The position numbers were made by a program, and so were the translations under genes. From assembly GCF_014303395.1 (NCBI RefSeq), contig NZ_CP060298.1, forward strand, positions 2,933,001-2,997,000: 64,000 bases of DNA, written 5' to 3'. The notes below the pieces were generated by a model. That model had not been told where the DNA came from. It saw only the letters and a program-made list of their open reading frames with translations, and did not search any database. Below, in pieces: positions 16,564-24,300 of the stretch. The stretch comes from Nakamurella sp. PAMC28650. Its GTDB lineage: Bacteria; Actinomycetota; Actinomycetes; Mycobacteriales; Nakamurellaceae. Position 1 is the stretch's first letter, and each line of letters begins with the position of its first letter.

Positions 16564-16769
16564 GTCTGGTGAAGCGTTTCGATGCGACCGGCGTCCCGAG
16601 GCGGGTCGCCGGTCAGGCCCCCATCGCTGGGCCTGAGACGGAGCCTGATGGCATGGTGATGGGGGTTCGGCTCGCCGATGGCACCGGCATGATGCTCGAC
16701 GGCCAGCCCCCACCGGCAGCCTCCAAAGGTTGGGGCAATCTCGCTTTCCTGCGGCAGCGCGGGCACTAG
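16560..16769 (+). CDS. Small protein, last of the capsid transcript
   Basis: The 69-aa product overlaps the preceding gene by ATGA. It is Gly/Pro-rich with GMVMGVRLADGTGMMLDGQ in the middle and a basic end (FLRQRGH). It is not recognised. Coupling of three genes in a row (capsid and two small proteins) suggests a retained morphogenesis unit. Confidence 0.55.
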   Translation: MSLVKRFDATGVPRRVAGQAPIAGPETEPDGMVMGVRLADGTGMMLDGQPPPAASKGWGNLAFLRQRGH

Positions 16770-16834
16770 GTCTGCCTCGAGGGAACTCGTCAGCCGCGAT
16801 CGGGCGCGTCAGGTCGGCCTCGAGGGAACTCGTC
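16768..16834 (+). repeat. Tandem 24-bp direct repeat
   Basis: A 24-bp unit containing CCTCGAGGGAACTCGTC occurs at 16768-16791 and again at 16811-16834 with one difference and a 43-bp period. It follows the capsid transcript directly. Function unknown. Confidence 0.6.
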
Positions 16835-17034
16835 GTCCGCGTCACAACGTTGGGCCGGGCCTGGCGGAGGATCATTCGCACCCACGGCCGCGCTTCGGAA
16901 GATCACCGGATGCAGCTTTCACCAGTCCGGCGCAGCAGCGCGGGTGTTGGTGACAGCGAATCCGTTCTAGGCCGGCAGTGCCCCGCGTGCGTGTCGCGCA
17001 CGCCGAGGGCTCGTTTCGCCTGTACGGCCAAAAT

Positions 17035-17072
17035 AAAGAGCGCCCCCCGCGAACTCGTGGGGGGCGCTCTTT
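17035..17072. terminator. Strong bidirectional terminator between convergent genes
   Basis: A perfect 14-bp stem, AAAGAGCGCCCCCC paired with GGGGGGCGCTCTTT, closes a 10-nt loop. The A and T ends make it work in both directions, between the rightward capsid block and the leftward gene at 17091. Confidence 0.85.
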
Positions 17073-17090
17073 GCTGTATGTGCGGAAGGG

Positions 17091-17564
17091 CTAGGCTTTC
17101 GCCTTCGCCACGCAGGCCGCGATGTCGAGGGCGAGCTGCGACGCGCCGGCCATGTCGAGCGGCTGATCAACGTCGATGCCTAGGGTCGGCTCGATGGTCA
17201 CCACGCCGCCGGTCTGGGTGTAGGTCTCGTGCCAGGCAAGGTAGGCGTGCGATTCGAGCCGCGGGCGCCAGGCGTGGAACCGCTGCGGCCGGCCGTGCTC
17301 GTCCTCGGAGTCAAAGGCGTGTTCGCGGCGCTCGTCGCAGTGAGTAGAGCAGGTGAGGGGTGCGGTCGTCAGTGTCACTGAGAGTTGTCCTTCGGTTGCG
17401 GAGAGTTTGTGCGAGCAAATCACAGAATGGGACGCGGCGCCTACTCGGCCTTCGGACACCCGGCCGCATTTCGGGCACACGGGCCGGGGGATCTCGGGGT
17501 GGTGGGCGCGGATCTGGTCGGCGAGCTCGATGCCGTCAACTCGGCGGGGGTGGGTGATCGTCAT
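17091..17564 (-). CDS. Hypothetical protein with Cys pairs at the attR end
   Basis: The 157-aa protein is read leftward from ATG 17564, with GAGGAA 6 nt upstream. It has CPKCG followed by SVICSHKL, a possible zinc finger, then TCSTHC, and a C-terminal helix rich in Ala (LALDIAACVAKAKA). It is the only cargo gene on the minus strand and lies next to attR. It may serve element control or host interaction, but no family is recognised. Confidence 0.6.
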   Translation of the reverse strand: MTITHPRRVDGIELADQIRAHHPEIPRPVCPKCGRVSEGRVGAASHSVICSHKLSATEGQLSVTLTTAPLTCSTHCDERREHAFDSEDEHGRPQRFHAWRPRLESHAYLAWHETYTQTGGVVTIEPTLGIDVDQPLDMAGASQLALDIAACVAKAKA

Positions 17565-17594
17565 GTGGGTTCCTCTTTCGCTCGGCGGGTGCAA

Positions 17595-17613
17595 GTGGGC
17601 ACGTATTGGGCAC
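17595..17613 (+). repeat. Candidate integrase arm-type site (right copy)
   Basis: GTGGGCACGTATTGGGCAC consists of the pair TGGGCAC..TTGGGCAC and shares 17 identical bp with the copy at 10190-10206. It lies 60 bp from the attR core. Confidence 0.5.
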
Positions 17614-17631
17614 GCCGAAGAATGAAAATGG

Positions 17632-17661
17632 CCCCTAGTCAGCGTTTCCGCTGATCAGGGG
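17632..17661 (-). terminator. tRNA operon terminator carried by the element end
   Basis: On the minus strand CCCCTGATCAGCG pairs with CGCTGACTAGGGG around GAAA, followed by TCATTTTCATTC. It mirrors the hairpin at 10003-10032 in structure, loop position and tail but not in full sequence. The element therefore restores a terminator behind the tRNA genes. Confidence 0.7.
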
Positions 17662-17674
17662 CCATGTCTATCGG

Positions 17675-17746
17675 TGGGCGATACAGGGATTGAACCTGTG
17701 ACCTCTTCCGTGTCAGGGAAGCGCTCTCCCGCTGAGCTAATCGCCC
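17675..17746 (-). tRNA. tRNA-Val(GAC), attachment site of the element
   Basis: The minus strand folds as a cloverleaf with acceptor GGGCGAT/ATCGCCC, D-arm TAGCTCAGCGGGAGAGC, anticodon stem CTTCC/GGAAG with loop CTGACAC (anticodon GAC) and T-arm ACAGGTTCAATCCCTGT. CCA is not encoded. Its 3' half overlaps the attR core, so insertion left the tRNA intact. It is the last gene of a Gly-Cys-Val cluster. Confidence 0.95.
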
Positions 17747-17800
17747 GGGCAACTGGTGGCTCCGTCGGGGCGGATCCAGCCGGGTGGAACTCTCACGTCG

Positions 17801-17871
17801 AGGTGGGAACGGGATTCGAACCCGTGTACACGGCTTTGCAGGCCGTTGCCTCGCCTCTCGGCCATCCCACC
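17801..17871 (-). tRNA. tRNA-Cys(GCA)
   Basis: The minus strand gives acceptor GGTGGGA/TCCCACC, anticodon stem ACGGC/GCCGT with loop CTGCAAA (anticodon GCA) and T-arm ACGGGTTCGAATCCCGT. It has discriminator U, as expected for Cys, and no encoded CCA. It lies between tRNA-Gly and tRNA-Val. Confidence 0.95.
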
Positions 17872-17910
17872 GAGCAAGGCATTTCATCGTGGAGATGAGC
17901 GCCTGCGTCG

Positions 17911-17983
17911 AGCGAACGACGGGATTCGAACCCGCGACCCTCACCTTGGCAAGGTGATGCGCTACCAACTGCGCCACGTTCGC
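17911..17983 (-). tRNA. tRNA-Gly(GCC)
   Basis: The minus strand gives acceptor GCGAACG/CGTTCGC, anticodon stem CACCT/AGGTG with loop TGCCA (anticodon GCC) and T-arm GCGGGTTCGAATCCCGT. It is the first gene of the leftward Gly-Cys-Val tRNA cluster. Confidence 0.95.
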
Positions 17984-18141
17984 ACGTCCCTGGCAGGTGA
18001 AGACTCGAACTTCGGAGCCTTCGCGCCACCGGGGTGCGATTGGAAACTCTAGCCGACGTGGAGGCGTCATCCAAACCGGCGAGTCCGGACCGGGCGGCCC
18101 ATGGATCCACCCCTCGGTTGGGGATCCGCGGACCGACCCGG

Positions 18142-18585
18142 TCAGCTCTGTGGGGTGCCCGGCAGCTGCAGATCGGCCAGCAGGGCGATTTCGTGGTCGA
18201 GATCGAAGTACTTCGACTCGGCGCCCAGGGGCACCACGTCCAGGGTGTTCTGCGCGAAGCGGGTCAGCACCTCGGCATCCGCGAGCAGACGGGCGCGGCC
18301 GCTGGGGGAGTTCAACTCGAAGACGATGCCGTCGTGGCAGGGGAACACCTGGACGTCGCCGGTGCCGGCGGGGGCACTGACGCCGTCGATCAGGAGTTCG
18401 CGGGCGAAGACCCACTCGACCGCTGGAGCGGACGGCACCGAGAAGATCACCCTGATGGCGAACGGGTCCCGGCTGTGGAAGGTCAGTTCGGCGTCCACGT
18501 CGATGTCAGCAGCGTCGGCGATCAACGTCATGCCGGTCCGAGCAACCACCGAGTGGTGGCGAAGGGCGGTGGGCTGGAGGGCCAT
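18142..18585 (-). CDS. SsgA-family sporulation/cell-division regulator
   Basis: SsgA-like proteins are actinobacterial factors that position FtsZ (SsgB) or guide septation and wall remodelling. The 147-aa protein opens MALQPTALRHHSVVAR and has a beta-rich core with the family segments ELTFHSRDPFAIRVIFSVP, VEWVFARELLIDGV, GDVQVFPC and SGRARLLADAEVLTRFAQNT. Length agrees with SsgA/SsgB (about 135-150). AGGAG lies 6-7 nt before the ATG. It is a single gene between two tRNA loci. It is not possible to say from this sequence alone which of SsgA-G it corresponds to; SsgB is the most widespread. Confidence 0.9.
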   Translation of the reverse strand: MALQPTALRHHSVVARTGMTLIADAADIDVDAELTFHSRDPFAIRVIFSVPSAPAVEWVFARELLIDGVSAPAGTGDVQVFPCHDGIVFELNSPSGRARLLADAEVLTRFAQNTLDVVPLGAESKYFDLDHEIALLADLQLPGTPQS

Positions 18586-18836
18586 TTCGTGCTCCTGTCG
18601 ATCTTGGGCTGCCGGCCGGAGAGTGATCCGAAGAGCTGCATTTCAACTTGTTCGTCGCAGAGGAGACGAAGGTGGTTTCCGTTCATCACGCGACCAGGGC
18701 AGATTCACCCAGTCGGAGTACGGCGACGACGTTTGGAAGCTAGGAGTAGTGGTTCTGAACAAGTTTTGGGGCTGTCCGGGTATCGGGTATCGTGGTCGCT
18801 GCACCTGAGTTGGTGCTTCCGAGAGCTACGGCTTCC

Positions 18837-18911
18837 GGGCGATTAGCTCAGTGGGAGAGCGCTTCGTTCACACCGAAGAGGTCCGGGGTTCGAAACCCCG
18901 ATCGCCCACCA
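18837..18911 (+). tRNA. tRNA-Val(CAC)
   Basis: Acceptor GGGCGAT/ATCGCCC, D-arm TAGCTCAGTGGGAGAGC, anticodon stem CTTCG/CGAAG with loop TTCACAC (anticodon CAC) and T-arm CCGGGGTTCGAAACCCCG form a complete cloverleaf. CCA is encoded, unlike the Val(GAC) gene. Confidence 0.95.
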
Positions 18912-18926
18912 GTACCACCGCAGGTC

Positions 18927-18959
18927 AGAGCCGGTCCCGGATTTTTCGGGGCCGGCTCT
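18927..18959 (+). terminator. Terminator of tRNA-Val(CAC)
   Basis: AGAGCCGG pairs with CCGGCTCT, with further pairing of CCCGG inside and a TTTTT loop. It starts 15 bp after the tRNA; the downstream T-tract is weak. Confidence 0.6.
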
Positions 18960-18969
18960 TCTGCTGCCC

Positions 18970-18988
18970 GTGGGCACATTTTGGGCAC
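18970..18988 (+). repeat. Third copy of the arm-type motif beside tRNA-Val(CAC)
   Basis: GTGGGCACATTTTGGGCAC differs from the 17595 copy only in the central 4 bp and lies 58 bp after this tRNA gene. No integrase is adjacent, and the bases to 19209 hold no recognisable gene. It may mark a past integration or be unrelated. Confidence 0.4.
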
Positions 18989-19209
18989 AACCTGGCGTGA
19001 TGCGGTGTGATCGAGCGCGACGGCACCGCTCCCTCGGGCACCTGCGACCGGCCCGGGCGCCCATTGACGGACCCGCACACGGCACCCCCGGCGCGATGGT
19101 CTTGAGCCCGGTACGGACGGTCGCCCATCTCCCAAGTGCATGCTCACCTGTGCCGCTGCGATGAAGCCGCTGTACCTGGCGTGGCAGATACCTGGTGTGC
19201 ACCAGATGA

Positions 19210-20043
19210 TCAGCTCTGGATGTCGAGGAGGGCTTCGCTTTTCTCCCACAGTTGCCGGGCCAGGTGCGCGTCATTGGACTGCAGGTTGACACGGGTCGCG
19301 ATCTTTCGTTTCTCGTAGTAGTTGCCCGGCTCCCAGGTCTTGCCCGGACTGGTCGCGGACAGCCAGATGAGCTGGTCGGCTCCTTGGTGGGTGGATTTGA
19401 GGAATGGTTTGACCAGCGGGTTGCCGTACATCAACCGCATGGCACGGCTGGTGGTCTCGGCGGCGAAGCCCGAGCCGACGATGCCGGGATGGAACGCGAC
19501 GGCGCTGATTCCTTGCGTTCGGTATCGGGCGTCCAGTTCTCTGGTGAACAGGATGTTCTCCAGTTTGGAGTCGCCGTAGGCCTTGTTGGCCGAGTAGCGG
19601 CGATCATTGTTGAGGTCGTCGATGTCGAGCTTGCCGTAGAGGCGCGCGGCGATGCTGGCCGTCTGGATGACGCTGGCATGGCTCTTGAGCAGCGTGGGTA
19701 GCAGCAGGTTGGTCAGCAGGAACGGGGCGAGATGATTGACCTGGAAGGTCTTCTCGAACCCGTCGACGGTCTTGTCACGCGAACCGAAGACACCGCCGGC
19801 GTTGCTGGCGAGCACGTCGATCCTCGGGTAGCGCTGCTGGAGACTGGCCGCGAGTTCGCGCACCGTCGTGAGCTCGGTGAAGTCGGCGACGAAGTGCTCG
19901 GCACCGATCGAGTCGGCGACGCGGCGGGTTTTGTCGGGCGATCGGCCAACGACGACGACCGTGTGGCCGTCTGCGTGCAACTGCCGTGCGGCGGCTGCGC
20001 CGATCCCGTCACTGGCGCCGGTGATGACGATGATCTTGGACAT
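19210..20043 (-). CDS. SDR-family oxidoreductase (retinol dehydrogenase-like)
   Basis: The 277-aa enzyme has the Rossmann motif TGASDGIGAAAAR near the start, the SNAGG strand, catalytic Ser in VIQTASIAARL, Tyr-Lys in YGDSKLEN and the PG motif in FHPGIVGSGFA. The layout (long loop after the active site, GKTWEPGNYYEKRK near the end) is that of RDH/WWOX-type SDRs. The ATG at 20043 has GAGAAGGA upstream and is preferred over an in-frame ATG at 20115. It is divergent from a TetR gene across a palindromic site, so it is the probable target of that regulator. Substrate unknown. Confidence 0.9.
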   Translation of the reverse strand: MSKIIVITGASDGIGAAAARQLHADGHTVVVVGRSPDKTRRVADSIGAEHFVADFTELTTVRELAASLQQRYPRIDVLASNAGGVFGSRDKTVDGFEKTFQVNHLAPFLLTNLLLPTLLKSHASVIQTASIAARLYGKLDIDDLNNDRRYSANKAYGDSKLENILFTRELDARYRTQGISAVAFHPGIVGSGFAAETTSRAMRLMYGNPLVKPFLKSTHQGADQLIWLSATSPGKTWEPGNYYEKRKIATRVNLQSNDAHLARQLWEKSEALLDIQS

Positions 20044-20245
20044 CGGGTCCTTCTCTCGGTGATCGTGGGGGGTGATGCGGTCGGGTTCAACTGTGGACGA
20101 CGTTCTCGGCGTCACGAGAAACCTGCCGCCATGGATGTCGTCGAAGCGGCCCGCGTCCTGCCGGAAGACAGGGTCGTGAACGAGATGATGAAGCGCTCCT
20201 CGATCATGACGGGACTAACAGTTGTAAGTCGACGCTGGCACGACA

Positions 20246-20265
20246 CGCCTAACGCCTGTTAGGCG
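20246..20265. promoter_or_regulatory. Candidate TetR operator
   Basis: CGCCTAACGCCTGTTAGGCG has 8-bp inverted arms with a 4-nt spacer, 20 bp before the TetR gene. Related CTAAC/GTTAG half-sites flank it (20214 and 20271). It lies in the divergent promoter region of the SDR and TetR genes. Confidence 0.65.
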
Positions 20266-20285
20266 AAGCTGGTTAGAGTGGTCAC

Positions 20286-20921
20286 ATGACTTCTGATGCC
20301 ACCGTCAAACGGATCGGCAACAGCCGTGGATCCGGCAGCGATCTGCGTGAGGAGATTCTCGCCGCAGCCGAGCGACTCCTGGCCATGTCCGGACCGCGGG
20401 ATACCGTCACCCTGCGTGCGATCGCCCGGGAGGCCGGCATCGCCGCGCCCTCGATCTACCCGCATTTCCGCGATCGGGACGCAATCCTGGATGCCGTGGT
20501 CGATCGCACGTTCGTAGGACTCGCCGACACCTGCCACAGCGCCGCAGCGGGAGCGCCCCGGGGCGTCGAACGGGTCACGGCGATCAGCCTGGCCTACCTC
20601 GGGTTCGCTCGGCGCAACCCCGGGCAGTACCGCATCCTGTTCGAGCGCTCACCGGGGAACATCGCTTCGCCGCCGCACCGATATCCCGAAGGAATCGACG
20701 CGTTCGGAGTACTGACCAGCGCGCTCGAGGACGTCGCAGCTCAGGGCTCGCGAGGCGACCTCGATCCGACAACGAGTGCTCAATCGCTGTTCGTCGCGCT
20801 GCACGGCATTGCCACATTGCCACCAGCCCTGCCCGGATTCCCATGGCTGGCCGAACCCGTGCTCGTCGGCAACGTGATTGGAAAAATAGTCGGCGTGGTA
20901 TCAGGTGAAGAATTCGGCTAG
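20286..20921 (+). CDS. TetR-family transcriptional regulator
   Basis: The 211-aa repressor has an N-terminal helix-turn-helix (residues about 20-65: EEILAAAERLLA, TVTLRAIAREAGIAAPSIY, PHFRDRDAILDAV) and a TetR_C WHG-like ligand domain (LAYLGFARRNPGQYRILFE). This ligand-domain type commonly goes with oxidoreductase targets. It is divergent from the SDR gene with a palindrome between them, so it probably controls that gene and itself. The inducer cannot be inferred. Confidence 0.9.
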   Translation: MTSDATVKRIGNSRGSGSDLREEILAAAERLLAMSGPRDTVTLRAIAREAGIAAPSIYPHFRDRDAILDAVVDRTFVGLADTCHSAAAGAPRGVERVTAISLAYLGFARRNPGQYRILFERSPGNIASPPHRYPEGIDAFGVLTSALEDVAAQGSRGDLDPTTSAQSLFVALHGIATLPPALPGFPWLAEPVLVGNVIGKIVGVVSGEEFG

Positions 20922-21361
20922 CAAAAGGTTTGTCCGGTCGGACAGCGCAACGATCTCGGAGGGGCGATGCAACGGCGTCCGAGCTTGACAGCAGGTCGTT
21001 CGATGCCGCGGTGTGCGTGTCCGGTGGGCTCTTCGCCGCCGACATGCCTGCATTCGTGTTCGCGGTAGCCACCAAGCAAATGCCACGGTCGACCCACCAA
21101 GCCCCGCTGAACCCGACCGTCGGCACCCGGTCCAATTGCGACCGCGTGGAACGGGAGTGACCGCCTGGCGTTCGACTTTGCCGACGTCCATGCCGAGTAA
21201 GACGGCAACGTGCTACCGCGGAGCGAGCTGAGTCGCACACGTCGGATTTCTCCATTCCCACGAAGCCGAGCAGCGCCCCGTGAGAACCTGACGGCGTCCC
21301 GTCGAAGGCCGCCTTCTCACCGGCCCATCATTCTCGGCGGGCCGAGGAATGGGTCGCTCAC
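20922..21361. other. Gene-poor stretch with a possible IS110 trace
   Basis: No intact gene is visible. On the minus strand near 21195 a short piece reads VAVLLGMDVGKVERQAV, resembling the start of IS110-type transposases, but no further similarity follows. The remainder shows nothing recognisable and includes the upstream region of the large secreted-protein gene. Confidence 0.35.
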
Positions 21362-24300
21362 ATGGATCTCAGACGTGCTCTGCCGGTGCCTCTGCTCGCC
21401 GGGTTTGCCCTGTTCGTCGGTTCCCTGCTCGCGCCTGCTGCGCATGCGGACCAACCGGGCGGTCTCGGTGTCACGGTGCAGACTGGCGCCAACGACCAAC
21501 CGGTGGTGGTGCTGACCAACCAGGGGACCGCGTCGTGTCAGGTCAGCCCGATGGCCCTGGGCACCATCGACCTGACGGGTGTTCACCAGGCCGGCAGGAT
21601 GGTCGAGGCGATCGCGATGATCCCATCCTTCGACGAGGACCTCGGTTTCACCATCTCGCAGCACCTGAGGCTGCTCCCGGCCGGAGCGTCCCTGCGGGTG
21701 CCGCTGGACGAGGTCGGCACTGGACCGACCGGGCACGCACTGCGGACGGTTTCGTGGTCATCGGCGGTGACGGTCGGGGCGCTCTACCCGTTCGATCCGG
21801 CCAGGCCACTGACGCTTGCTGCCTCCTACACTGCACCAGATCTCACGGTCACCGGCCGGCCGCTGTGCGAGGCAGGCATTGCGGCCACCGGCACAGCGGT
21901 GACGACGGGTCCAGCTGCCGCCGCGCTCACCGCCCCGGGTGACGCCCTCTCCGATCACCCGACCAACTGGCTGCTGTGGGTTGTGCTCGGCACGGTGGCG
22001 CTGTTTGCGGTGGTGCTGGCGTGGGTGCTGACACAACGCAGGCGAAGCCGTCGTCGGGCCGGAGCCGGTGCGATGGCGGTGGTGCTGCTGGCCGCCGCCA
22101 TCGGGTTCGGATCACCCCCTGCCAAGGCGGAGGCGACGGTGACCGGCGGGCCTGGCGTTGCGAACGGCGTCGCCGGCTGCTTGGCGGGGTTCAACACCCC
22201 CGGCGGTGACCCGGCCGACATCATGAACACCCTGAACAAGCCGTCCGTCCACGTCACGATCAACCTGGACACCTCAGGAAACAACGGCGAGAACCGGATC
22301 GACCCACAGAACATCTTCATCTACTGGGACCCCGATGACACCTCGATGCTGAGCGGACACGTCCCCCGGATCCCCTGCGACGAGCTGTATCACGAGCTGT
22401 TCCATGCCTCCCAGGACACCACCCCTCAGGGCGTCGACGTCCACGAATGTTTCGACGGGTCCGGCAATGGGACCGGGATTGCCATCAAGGAAGTGGAAGC
22501 CACCAAGGCCGAGAACATGCTCAGAAGGAACAGACACGAAACGTTGCGGACCGTGTACGGGCCAAACCCGCTGCCGCCGGGCAAGTGTCGGCCGTCCCGG
22601 CCCGGTGACCCCCTGTGCCACCCCAGCCTCGGCTGCCCACTACCCCCGAGTAGGGCGGGTCAGACCACTGCCGACCCGCATGTGACGACCTTCGATGGTC
22701 GACGACTGGACTTCCAGGCTGCCGGCGAGTTCGTCGTCAACAAGGACATTGCCTCCGTAGACCCGGCCACCGCCTTCCAGGTCCAGGTCCGTGAGGAGCC
22801 CTGGCGCAACAGCAGACAGGTCGGCGTCAACACGGCCATGGCAGCCAATGTGGCCGGCGACCGGGTGGAGGTGTTCGTCCAGGACGGCCAGATGGAGGTA
22901 CGGGTGAACTCCGCGAACCACCCGCTGAGCTCCGGCCCACTTCCCGAAGGCGGCGACCTCATCTACACCCCGAGGAAGGCCGGTCCATTTCTTACCATCG
23001 ACTGGCCCGACCATTCCTACACGCTGGTGACCATGTACAGCCGTTCGCTCACCCTGATCGTGGTGCCCGCACCGATCCACAACGGACACCTGACGGGTCT
23101 GCTCGCCGACGCCGACGGCAATCCGGCCGACGACCTGCATCTCGCCTCCGGATCGGCCACCGGCGCGCCGACCTACGACGACCTGTACCCCAAGTTCGCG
23201 GAGAGCCTGCGCATCACGCAGCAGAACTCGCTTTTCACCTACGGCCCTGGCACCAGCACGCAGACCTACACCGACCGCACCTTCCCGGACCGCAACTCGG
23301 CCCCGTCGCCGAGGCGGGCCTGGGCCGAATCCGCCTGCGCCCTCTACGGAATCACCGATCCGATATCGTTGCAGAATTGCGTGGTAGACCTGGCGAACAC
23401 CGGCAATTCAGAATTCCTGGCCGCCTCGATGCTCACCCAGGCAAATGCGACCAGCTTCCAGCTCGGCGGCGGTGGCACCACCCTTGCCGTCACGAAGGCG
23501 GGGCAGCAGATCACAGTCCCCTTCCGTGGTACTGCCGGTCAGAAGTTGTACGTCGACGTGGTGGCCAGTACGTTGCCCTCCGGCTGCGGCTGGCTGCGGC
23601 TGCAGGATCCGACGGGCAAGCTGTTGGCGGCCGGCTGCATCATCAACGGCAAGGGCGGCATCGACGTCGTGGTGCTGCCGGTGACCGGAAGCTATCTGGT
23701 CGTGGTCGATCCGCCGGCCGGCGCGACCGGCTCTGTTTCGATGCGGCTGGTGTCGGCGACCGACCAGCAGGGCGGACTGACCATCGACGGTCCGCCGGCA
23801 GCCATCGCCGTCACCGCCGCGGGCGGCCTGGGCCGCCTGACCTTCAGTGGACAGAAGGGCGAGGTGGTCTACGCCGGCGTTCCCACCTCGACCCTGCCCG
23901 ACTCCTGTGGATCGGTCTCGATCCAGGACCTGCAGCAGCACCGGTTGGGCAGTGGTTGCGTCATCAACGGTGTCGGTTCGATCGATCGGGTGACGTTGCC
24001 CGCCACCGGCACCTACGCCTTCGTGCTGGATCCGGCTGATGCAGTCACCGGCAGTATGCAGGTCAGGCTGACCAGCGCCACCGACCAGATCGGCACCATC
24101 GGTGTCGACGGGCCGACGGTGACCGCCACGATAGCTCAGCCAGGAGCTGTTGCGCTGCTGACGTTTTCGGGGTCAGTCGGAGAAAGGGTATACGTCGACG
24201 CGAGCGGGGGCACCCTTGCAGACCAGTGCGGCGTCATCTTCCTTCGCGACCCGACCGGCAACACGGCCAACGGCGGATGTGTGATCGGCGGCAAGGGCGA

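Larger units (their letters stand above)
10075..17702. mobile_element. Integrated mini-prophage or phage-satellite-like element in tRNA-Val
   Basis: The segment lies between direct repeats of a tRNA 3' end. It has an integrase at the left end, a 17-bp motif repeated inside both ends, and cargo typical of phage: an HTH-like protein, two WhiB-like proteins, an HNH remnant, an HK97-type major capsid protein, and small genes coupled to it. No terminase, portal, maturation protease, tail, holin or lysin is seen in 7.6 kb. It resembles in size and content the phiRv1/phiRv2 elements of Mycobacterium tuberculosis (phiRv2 also sits in a tRNA-Val). It could be a degraded prophage or a satellite that uses a helper phage; the intact coupled genes favour a maintained unit. 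Confidence 0.85.

Noticed and set aside
20901-21209. IS110 transposase fragment
   Set aside because: Only a piece of about 15 residues resembles the family start; there are no ends or further domains, so it is recorded only as a possible trace.
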